From Acinetobacter sedimenti (GTDB lineage: Bacteria; Pseudomonadota; Gammaproteobacteria; Pseudomonadales; Moraxellaceae), in the NCBI RefSeq assembly GCF_022601685.1, contig NZ_JAKUML010000017.1:1-53267 (forward strand): DNA of 53,267 bases, written 5' to 3'. Shown piece by piece: positions 33,742-40,414 of the stretch; within the stretch, counting starts at the first letter, position 1, and each line of letters starts with the position of its first letter. The position numbers and the translations under genes were made by a program. The notes beneath the pieces were generated by a model. The model did not search any database. It saw nothing but the letters and a program-made list of their open reading frames with translations, and was not told the DNA's origin.

Positions 33742-34539
33742 ATGTCGAACTGGTTAGATGAAGTCAAATTTGATCAAAATGGATTAATTCCTGCGATTGC
33801 ACAACATCATCAAACTGGTCGTATCCTTATGGTGGCTTGGATGAACCGTGAATCTTTGGCATTGACCGCTGAGAAAAATCAAGCGGTCTACTACTCTCGC
33901 TCACGTCAAAAACTATGGCACAAAGGCGAAGAGTCTGGACATTTCCAAACGGTCTATGAAATTCGCCTCGACTGCGATGCCGATGTGATTACCCTGCAAG
34001 TCGAACAACACGGCGGTATTGCTTGCCATACAGGTCGTGAGTCATGTTTCTATCGCAAGCTCACACCAAGCGGTTGGGAAATCGTTGATGCACAGCTCAA
34101 AGACCCGAATGAAATTTACAATCAGAATGGTGAAAGCAAAGCAACTGAAGCGAAAGCCAATGAAAGCCATGAATTCGAATTAGCAACTTATGGTGAGCAA
34201 AGCGATGTCTTAGCCTATCTTGGTGCGCTCATGCGTGAGCGTAAATCAGCCAATGCCGATCGTTCTTATGTGGCGAATCTGTACGAAAAAGGCATCAACA
34301 AAATCTTGGAAAAAGTCGGTGAAGAAAGTGTCGAAACCATTATCGCTGCCAAAGATTATGACGCCAGTGCAACTGAAGAAAATAAAAATGATTTGATCTA
34401 TGAAACTGCCGATTTATGGTTCCATAGTATCGTCATGCTTGGCTATTTTGATATTGATCCAAATATCATTATTGAAGAATTGGCACGTCGACAGGGTTTA
34501 TCGGGTTTGGTTGAAAAAGCCAACCGTACACAGTCTTAA
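33742..34539 (+). CDS. hisIE: Bifunctional phosphoribosyl-AMP cyclohydrolase/phosphoribosyl-ATP pyrophosphatase
   Basis: Catalyses steps two and three of histidine synthesis. The HisI domain (about 1-115) has [32 protein letters not shown] with Zn/Mg-binding residues, and [11 protein letters not shown]. After a low-complexity E/A/K linker (about 130-152) the HisE domain has [21 protein letters not shown] and [13 protein letters not shown] with the Mg-binding acidic residues. I chose the ATG at 33742, which has AGGA upstream; ATGs or TTG at 33721-33724 would add a few residues. No other his genes are adjacent. Confidence 0.95.
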   Translation: MSNWLDEVKFDQNGLIPAIAQHHQTGRILMVAWMNRESLALTAEKNQAVYYSRSRQKLWHKGEESGHFQTVYEIRLDCDADVITLQVEQHGGIACHTGRESCFYRKLTPSGWEIVDAQLKDPNEIYNQNGESKATEAKANESHEFELATYGEQSDVLAYLGALMRERKSANADRSYVANLYEKGINKILEKVGEESVETIIAAKDYDASATEENKNDLIYETADLWFHSIVMLGYFDIDPNIIIEELARRQGLSGLVEKANRTQS

Positions 34540-34565
34540 ATACTGTCATAACCTAATTACAGTCT

Positions 34566-36041
34566 ATGTACGCCACCAAAGAACAAGCCCTTGCCATTGA
34601 TACCGCACGCGTCGGCAATTCGTTTAAGATCCTCGCCTACGCGGGTACGGGTAAAACCACCACACTAGAGATGATCAGCCAAGCCATGCCTGAACGTCGT
34701 GGCTTGTATTTGGCGTTTAACAAAGCTATTGCCACCCATGCTCAGCAGAAATTTCAGCAAAATGTCGATTGTCGAACTTTTCACTCTTTGGCGTATCGTA
34801 GCGTGCCTCGCAACATCACCGACAAATTACGTCTACCTCGTTTAAGCCCAAGCTATCTTGCCACAGAATATCAACTGCAACCGATCAATGTACGTCGTCT
34901 GATGGGTAGTCGTTATGAGCCGTATCTGATGATGCCCAACCGCTTGGCGAACTTGGTGGCAAATGGTGTCAGTGGCTTCTGTTCGACCAATGCGCAATAT
35001 CCTGCGCCACGACATATTCCTGTGCCTGAATGGTTGCATCCTGATGATGCGGAGAATCTGCAAAAGTCGCTCTACCCTGCACTGGAACGGCGTTGGCTCG
35101 ATTCGATTCACCCACAGCATCAAGCAGGTATCGGGCATGATGTCTATTTAAAACTGTGGGCGTTGTCTGAGCCAAATATTCCGAGTGACTATATCCTATT
35201 TGATGAAGCGCAAGATGCCGATCCGTTAATGCTCGGAATTTTGCTCAAACAAAAAAATGCCCAAGTGATCTACGTCGGCGATGCCCATCAACAAATCTAC
35301 GCATGGCGTGGTGCAGTCAATGCCATGCAACAACTTCCTTTACCTGAAAATCGTCTGACCACATCATTCCGTTTTGGTGAAGAGATTGCTGAAGTGGCAA
35401 ATTATTTACTGCATGCGCTGAAAGAAACTGTGCCTTTACACGGCTTTTCTGAGATTTCCTCCAAAGTGGTGAATAAACCGCATACCAAAATGCGAGATGC
35501 AATCTTATGCCGTACCAACGCCCGAGCGATGGAATTACTACTGAGTGGATTGCTCAAAGGCGATAAAGTCAGTCTGCAAGCTGATCATGCCCGACTGTCA
35601 CGATTTATTGATGCTGCAACGGCGCTCAAACAAGGCAAGCGTGTCACTGATGTTCCTGAACTCGCATGGTTTAATTCATGGCATGATGTGCATGAATACT
35701 GCGAAACCAATGACGGCAGTGACATTAAACCTTTGGTGAAATTAGTTGATGAACATGGCACTTCGCCACTAAAAAATGCCCTCGCCAAAATTACGCCGAT
35801 CGAGCAAGCGGATTATGTGATTTCTACAGCACACAAAGCCAAAGGCTTGGAATGGAATCGTGTCCATCTCGAAGATGATTATCAATTTAAACTCAGTCAG
35901 CTGGACTACAAAATCACACCTGAAGAATTGCGCCTGCTGTACGTTGCTTGCACTCGTGCTAAACTGAGCTTAAATATTCACCATATTTATGATTTATTAC
36001 AGCAATTAAAGCGTAATTATGAACTGAAAAAATCGGCGTAA
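34566..36041 (+). CDS. UvrD/Rep-like superfamily 1 helicase
   Basis: DNA helicase of superfamily 1A, 491 residues. Motifs in order are the Q-motif TKEQALAIDTA near 4, Walker A AYAGTGKTTT near 24-33, motif Ia YLAFNKAIATHAQ, Walker B LFDEAQDADP with D214 and E215, motif III QIYAWRGA near 242, motif IV TTSFRFGEE, motif V STAHKAKGLEWNRVHLEDDY and motif VI LLYVACTRAKLSL near 455-465. It is much shorter than UvrD or Rep (about 670-720) and lacks a nuclease domain; the size and compact form resemble Fbh1-like or GajB-type helicases. It starts 26 bases after hisIE and ends 46 bases before an ATPase gene on the same strand. It may take part in defence or in recombination; the sequence does not decide. 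Confidence 0.9.
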   Translation: MYATKEQALAIDTARVGNSFKILAYAGTGKTTTLEMISQAMPERRGLYLAFNKAIATHAQQKFQQNVDCRTFHSLAYRSVPRNITDKLRLPRLSPSYLATEYQLQPINVRRLMGSRYEPYLMMPNRLANLVANGVSGFCSTNAQYPAPRHIPVPEWLHPDDAENLQKSLYPALERRWLDSIHPQHQAGIGHDVYLKLWALSEPNIPSDYILFDEAQDADPLMLGILLKQKNAQVIYVGDAHQQIYAWRGAVNAMQQLPLPENRLTTSFRFGEEIAEVANYLLHALKETVPLHGFSEISSKVVNKPHTKMRDAILCRTNARAMELLLSGLLKGDKVSLQADHARLSRFIDAATALKQGKRVTDVPELAWFNSWHDVHEYCETNDGSDIKPLVKLVDEHGTSPLKNALAKITPIEQADYVISTAHKAKGLEWNRVHLEDDYQFKLSQLDYKITPEELRLLYVACTRAKLSLNIHHIYDLLQQLKRNYELKKSA

Positions 36042-36087
36042 TCCCGCAAAACTTGCTTTTAAAATCATAAAAATTGAGGGTTAAGCT

Positions 36088-37569
36088 ATGCGTCTGATCG
36101 CTGTGCAGTTGCAACACATCAATCAATTTGATCATCTTGCGGTGCGCTTGCAATCTGGACAATCCAAACTGCCGATCAGCCTATTCCTCGCCAATCAAAA
36201 TGCAGGCAAAAGCAATTTACTTAAACAAATTTTCCACGGGCTCAGCTGGCTTCCTGCACGCTACAAAGACTTGCGCAGTGCAGGCGCAATCATGCCAGAT
36301 AGCGACATCCAAACCGATGCGCTCCAAGCACAGATTCAAATCACTATTGAATATCCTGCCGAGCTGTTGCCAAAGCCTGATGATTCACAAGTTCAACAAG
36401 ACAATCCTCAAGAAAAGCCTTCTGAAAATTCCGCTGAACAATCCTCTGCAAAATCACCATCAATACGACCACAATGTCATTGGACGATTAAAAAAATCCG
36501 CAGTACGCCGAGCAGTATTGCACTAAGCCGAGCTGATACTAACGGCTTGGATGCGCTGATTCCACAATATCAAAAATTGATGGAGAGCGATCCTTACTTT
36601 TCTTTGCCATGTCTCGCCTATTATCCGAGTGAGCGCTTTGTCCATGAGGTCAATCTCAATATTAAAAATACCCAGTCTGCGCTGACGCCAATCCATCAAG
36701 CCTATGATCAAGTCAGTCTGAGCTTTACTACTTTTAATAAGTTTTTTGAGTGGGTACGTGAAGTACATGACTTGGAAAATGCGCAATCCGCACAACTGCT
36801 TCGGCAATATCTCGATCCACAAACTCGGCTCGCCGATCAAGTGCAATTCGATGAATTATTTTCTCAGATCGAACATGCCTATCGTCTTGCGCCACAACGC
36901 TGTCTGAACAGTTTGCGCAGTGCGATACATACGGTGATGCCTGAGATTGAAGATATTTTCATTGAATATCAGCCGAAACTGCGTCTGATGGTGAAATATC
37001 AAGGACAAATCATGCCATTTCTACAACTGTCGCAGACCGAGAAAACCTGCTGTGCGCTGGTCGGCGATATTGTACGGCGCCTATGTATTTTGAATCCGAA
37101 CAGCCTATTTCCGTGTCTTGAGGGTGATGGCATTGTCTTGATTGACGATATTGATGCGCATCTTGATCTGACGCATCGTCAGCAGATTTTACAGCGACTA
37201 CATCGTGCCTTTCCTCGGGTTCAATTTATTGCGACGGCGACGCATTCGGATATGGTCGAGTTTCAGTCTGATGTGGAATGTTTTGAACTGAAATATGCAC
37301 AGGCGCATCGTTTGGATTTGTCAGCGCATCAACAGCGTTTGGCGCAGGTCTATCAATCGCTCCAAGCGCAGAATTCAAATATTGAAAATGAAAATAATGA
37401 ATTGGCTGAAAAGTTACCGAATGAAAATGATGTAGAAGTAGCGGAATCTCAAAGTATCGAACCGCTTGATTTTGCGCAGTTAATGGCGTTGATTCATAAT
37501 TTAGCGCCAAGTATGCAACAGCAACTTTTGCAAAGCCTACAAGATCAATCTATAAACCCTGAGAATTAA
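36088..37569 (+). CDS. AAA/SMC-OLD-like ATPase, unknown role
   Basis: ABC/SMC-type ATPase of the RecF-OLD-PtuA style, 493 residues. Walker A is ANQNAGKSN near residues 34-42; an ABC signature-like segment LSQTEKTCCALVGDI lies near 312; Walker B is IVLIDDIDAHLD near 348-359, followed by FIATATHSD with the switch histidine. Between the Walker motifs sits a long insertion with a glutamine/serine/proline-rich patch (about 95-130). No TOPRIM, HNH or other nuclease domain is seen after Walker B; the C-terminus is a Q/N/E-rich tail. The start ATG fits MRLIAVQLQHINQFDHLAVRL, a typical SMC-like first strand. It lies between the helicase and the reverse transcriptase on the same strand with short gaps. 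ATPases of this kind occur both in DNA repair and in antiphage systems. Confidence 0.75.
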   Translation: MRLIAVQLQHINQFDHLAVRLQSGQSKLPISLFLANQNAGKSNLLKQIFHGLSWLPARYKDLRSAGAIMPDSDIQTDALQAQIQITIEYPAELLPKPDDSQVQQDNPQEKPSENSAEQSSAKSPSIRPQCHWTIKKIRSTPSSIALSRADTNGLDALIPQYQKLMESDPYFSLPCLAYYPSERFVHEVNLNIKNTQSALTPIHQAYDQVSLSFTTFNKFFEWVREVHDLENAQSAQLLRQYLDPQTRLADQVQFDELFSQIEHAYRLAPQRCLNSLRSAIHTVMPEIEDIFIEYQPKLRLMVKYQGQIMPFLQLSQTEKTCCALVGDIVRRLCILNPNSLFPCLEGDGIVLIDDIDAHLDLTHRQQILQRLHRAFPRVQFIATATHSDMVEFQSDVECFELKYAQAHRLDLSAHQQRLAQVYQSLQAQNSNIENENNELAEKLPNENDVEVAESQSIEPLDFAQLMALIHNLAPSMQQQLLQSLQDQSINPEN

Positions 37570-37599
37570 ACCAATTTTTCTTCAAGGCTAATTTAAAAA

Positions 37600-39123
37600 A
37601 TGAAAACTTATATTGAATATCTTGATGATATTTCTGAATTAGAACTACACGATGGATTAGTTGGATATGGTCTTTTTGCCGAAAAGATCCCTAACTTTCT
37701 GTGCAGCACAGCCTTTTTACAATACTGCCATACAAATAATCCTGTATTGGACAGCAAGCCCAAAGATTATATTCGGTACTCCAGTATGCGGAATATCAAT
37801 ATTCCAAGATCAATGGCGGTACCAGAACCATTTGCATATTTAGATCAGATCAAATGTCTTTCTCAAAATTGGAGCACTATCAAAGATCATTTCCGTAATA
37901 AAACCACAGATGATGATTATAAAATCAGTAGAATCCATATAAGAAAAACTTTAAAAAAGCCCGAACTATTTGAAATGAACTATAAAAACCACTCAAAAGA
38001 TGGCGATCCCGAACAAGATATTATAATTAAAAGCAAATTTGTTGCGATAGCAGACATTTCAACCTGTTTCCCTAGTATTTATAGCCATGCTATAGCATGG
38101 GCTTTAGTGGGAAAAGAAACTGCAAAACAAAAGCAAAAAATTAAATCCGAATGGTTTAATCAGTTAGATTTTTATACACGTAATTTAAAGCATGGCGAAA
38201 CAAATGGTGTCTTAATTGGACCACATTCATCAAATCTTATTTCAGAAATTATTCTCGTTGCAGTAGACCATGAACTAACTAAAAAAGGGTTTAAATACGT
38301 TAGAAATATTGATGATTACACTTGTTATGTCGAATCACATGAACAAGCCGATCAATTCTTTATTTGTCTATCAGCAGAACTCAAAAAATATGAACTCTCC
38401 TTAAATTGTAAAAAATCTAAAATTACGCCGTTACCGCAAGCAAGTGTAAAAAACTGGGTAACCAAACTCAATCACTTTAACTTTGTAAATACTTATAAAT
38501 ACAAAGATAAGTGGGCTATTAGAACGAAAGAATTGAAAGGATTTCTCGACTTTGTTATAGAGTTAATGCTGAAAGAAAACTCAGACTCAGCTGTTTTAAA
38601 TTATGCAATAAGAATACTATCTAACAAACATTTAGGTGAAAATGCACAAAATTATTATCTAAAACAAATACATCACTTAGTTCTACTTTTCCCTTATTTA
38701 GTTACCGTTTTAGAAAAAAGCGTTTTTGAACCTCATAACATCAGTGCTGATACTATCAAAAAGATTGCCGATGACATTTATTCATATGGCATATCTAAAA
38801 ATATCTATGAGGCATGTTCTTACGCACTATACTGGGCATTAAAATACGACTTTAAAATGGAGCAACACGTTAAAATCAAACAAAATTCATTGGATTCTTT
38901 AGATTGCATTTTTTTAATGATTTCCTATTTATACGATAAAAAGTACAACAAAAAAATATACTTAGTAGAATACAAAAAATTAGCCAAATCATTGAAAGTT
39001 AATGACTTTGATCAATATTGGTTATTCATTTATGAAATATTACCTTGGTCTGATTTAACAAACAACTACAAAGCCATGAAGAACGATGATGTTAGTTTTA
39101 TTAAACCTGACTTTTTAACTTAA
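37600..39123 (+). CDS. Reverse transcriptase of the UG/DRT (defence-associated) type
   Basis: RNA-directed DNA polymerase domain in a 507-residue protein. Motif A is FVAIADISTCFPSIYSH with D152; motif B is GETNGVLIGPHSSNLISE near 199-216; motif C is NIDDY with D238 and D239; a motif D/E region LSLNCKKSKITPLP follows near 266-279. Thus all three catalytic aspartates are present, though the usual Y/F before xDD is N. Before motif A there is an NIPRSMAVPEPFAYLDQI segment, and after about 300 there are roughly 200 helical residues with no thumb, maturase or nuclease motif that I recognise, as in Abi/UG-type enzymes with helical repeats. The gene is visibly more A/T-rich than its neighbours and uses many AAA, AAT and ATA codons, which suggests recent transfer. 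It follows the ATPase gene by 30 bases with only a weak AAGG upstream. Subtype cannot be fixed by eye. Confidence 0.85.
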   Translation: MKTYIEYLDDISELELHDGLVGYGLFAEKIPNFLCSTAFLQYCHTNNPVLDSKPKDYIRYSSMRNINIPRSMAVPEPFAYLDQIKCLSQNWSTIKDHFRNKTTDDDYKISRIHIRKTLKKPELFEMNYKNHSKDGDPEQDIIIKSKFVAIADISTCFPSIYSHAIAWALVGKETAKQKQKIKSEWFNQLDFYTRNLKHGETNGVLIGPHSSNLISEIILVAVDHELTKKGFKYVRNIDDYTCYVESHEQADQFFICLSAELKKYELSLNCKKSKITPLPQASVKNWVTKLNHFNFVNTYKYKDKWAIRTKELKGFLDFVIELMLKENSDSAVLNYAIRILSNKHLGENAQNYYLKQIHHLVLLFPYLVTVLEKSVFEPHNISADTIKKIADDIYSYGISKNIYEACSYALYWALKYDFKMEQHVKIKQNSLDSLDCIFLMISYLYDKKYNKKIYLVEYKKLAKSLKVNDFDQYWLFIYEILPWSDLTNNYKAMKNDDVSFIKPDFLT

Positions 39124-39143
39124 CTCTATTTATTGATTAAAAA

Positions 39144-39166
39144 CTTAGCTACTTTAAATAGCTAAG
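39144..39166. other. Perfect hairpin after the reverse transcriptase gene
   Basis: CTTAGCTA at 39144-39151 pairs with TAGCTAAG at 39159-39166 around a 7-nt loop, 20 bases past the stop. On the plus strand no T-run follows; on the minus strand it is followed by TTTTTAATC. It may mark the end of the acquired segment, a transcript end or part of a small RNA. Confidence 0.5.
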
Positions 39167-39257
39167 CTAGACATCCCCCTAAAAAATCCGTATAAGCACC
39201 TTTGAATTTTTACGATGTGCAATCAAACTAAGAGTAGCGAACGATGAGTAGCCAGCG

Positions 39258-40184
39258 GTGAAATTGGTACTTGCCCCGATGGAAGGTCTGACCGACCCAT
39301 TAATGCGCCAGATTCTGACTCAAGTCGGACAATATGATTGGTGTGTAACCGAGTTTATTCGTGTCACCGATAGCGTCCTGCCTGATCATATCTACTACCA
39401 ATATTGCCCTGAACTGCAAAATAACGGCAACACCATTCACGGCACACCTGTACATGTGCAGTTTTTGGGCAATAACATCGAAATGCTCGCCGCCAATGCT
39501 GAAAAAGCCGTGGCACTTGGCGCACCTGTGATCGACCTAAATTTTGGTTGTCCCGCAAAAACCGTGAATCGTCATCGTGGCGGTGCGGTACTACTCGATG
39601 AAACCGATACGCTGTTCGATATCGTCAAAGCCGTGCGTGATGCTGTGCCAAAGCATATTCCAGTATCAGCCAAGATGCGTCTTGGCTATCTCGATGAAGC
39701 ACATAGTTTGGATAATGCGCTTGCCATTCAAGATGCAGGGGCAAGCTGGCTGACCATTCACGCCCGCACCAAAGCCGATGGCTACACGCCACCCGCCTAT
39801 TGGGAAAAGATTGCACCGATTCAAGACGCCGTAGACATGCCGATCATCGCCAATGGTGAAATTTGGACAGTTGCCGATGCCAAAGCCTGCCAAGCGCAAT
39901 CACAATGTCAAGATTTGATGATCGGTCGTGGCGCAGTGACTACACCTGATTTGGTCAATTGTGTTCGTCAGTCGGATGACTCACAGCGCATGAGTTGGCA
40001 AGACTTACTCACCTTGCAAGTCGCCTTTCTCAATGGACACTACAAGACTGAAATCGGCTTGATCGGGCGCTATAAACAATGGCTGGGCATGATGACAAAA
40101 GCCTATCCCGAAGCAACTGAGCTGTGGCAACAAATCAAACGTATCAAAGACATGGAACAGCTTTTACAGGTTATAAATCAGTAA
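39258..40184 (+). CDS. dusC: tRNA-dihydrouridine(16) synthase DusC
   Basis: FMN-dependent tRNA dihydrouridine synthase. It begins with a GTG at 39258 reading MKLVLAPMEGLTDPLMR, the typical DusC start; an ATG at 39244 is out of frame. The catalytic cysteine is in DLNFGCPAKTVNRHRGGAVLL; SAKMRLGY, IHARTKADGYTPPAYW and IIANGEIWT plus DLMIGRGAVTTPDL form the flavin and phosphate sites. LAPMEG and WLGMMTKAYPE favour DusC over DusA and DusB. Length 308 is normal. It follows the reverse transcriptase on the same strand but has G+C and codon use like the rest of the chromosome. Confidence 0.93.
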   Translation: MKLVLAPMEGLTDPLMRQILTQVGQYDWCVTEFIRVTDSVLPDHIYYQYCPELQNNGNTIHGTPVHVQFLGNNIEMLAANAEKAVALGAPVIDLNFGCPAKTVNRHRGGAVLLDETDTLFDIVKAVRDAVPKHIPVSAKMRLGYLDEAHSLDNALAIQDAGASWLTIHARTKADGYTPPAYWEKIAPIQDAVDMPIIANGEIWTVADAKACQAQSQCQDLMIGRGAVTTPDLVNCVRQSDDSQRMSWQDLLTLQVAFLNGHYKTEIGLIGRYKQWLGMMTKAYPEATELWQQIKRIKDMEQLLQVINQ

Positions 40185-40308
40185 AACGATTCATTACACA
40201 TCTACCCTCTCTAATAAAACGCCCCAAAACCACAAATCAATTCGGATATATTTCCACACAGAAAAGGATTGATAGTGTTTCTGTTATCAAGTCTTGTGAC
40301 ACAGTTCA

Positions 40309-40412
40309 TGCTATAATAAAATGATATTTTTCATGCAGATTGCATGGTTTCAGTTCAGGGCAATAGCTTGCTCAACTGATTGAATTTAAGATTGCGCAAT
40401 ACAATCTTTTTT
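40309..40412 (+). promoter_or_regulatory. Extended -10 promoter and structured leader of the mrp operon
   Basis: TGCTATAAT at 40309-40317 is an extended -10 element. The following leader can fold as three hairpins: H1 CATGCA at 40332-40337 with TGCATG at 40341-40346; H2 CAGTT at 40351-40355 with AACTG at 40374-40378 plus GGGCAA at 40358-40363 with TTGCTC at 40368-40373 (one G-U); H3 AAGATTG at 40388-40394 with CAATCTT at 40402-40408, followed by T residues to 40412. H3 looks like an intrinsic terminator just before the coding region. AGATTG in H1 (40337-40342) could instead pair with CAATCT of H3 and so prevent the terminator. This is structure by inspection only. Confidence 0.5.
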
Positions 40413-40414
40413 GC

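Noticed and set aside
34566..37569. Gabija defence system (helicase GajB next to ATPase GajA)
   Set aside because: Size of the helicase fits GajB, but gene order is reversed and the ATPase lacks the TOPRIM nuclease domain that defines GajA.
37600..39123. Retron
   Set aside because: There is no room for an msr-msd element before the gene (30 bases), no inverted repeat typical of one, and motif C and the C-terminal region differ from retron enzymes.
37600..39123. Group II intron reverse transcriptase
   Set aside because: No maturase or HNH domain is seen after the polymerase domain and no intron structure or domain V-like hairpin follows it.
40309..40412. Known Na+ or other riboswitch class
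   Set aside because: I cannot match the leader to a class from memory, so I describe only its hairpins and do not name a ligand.
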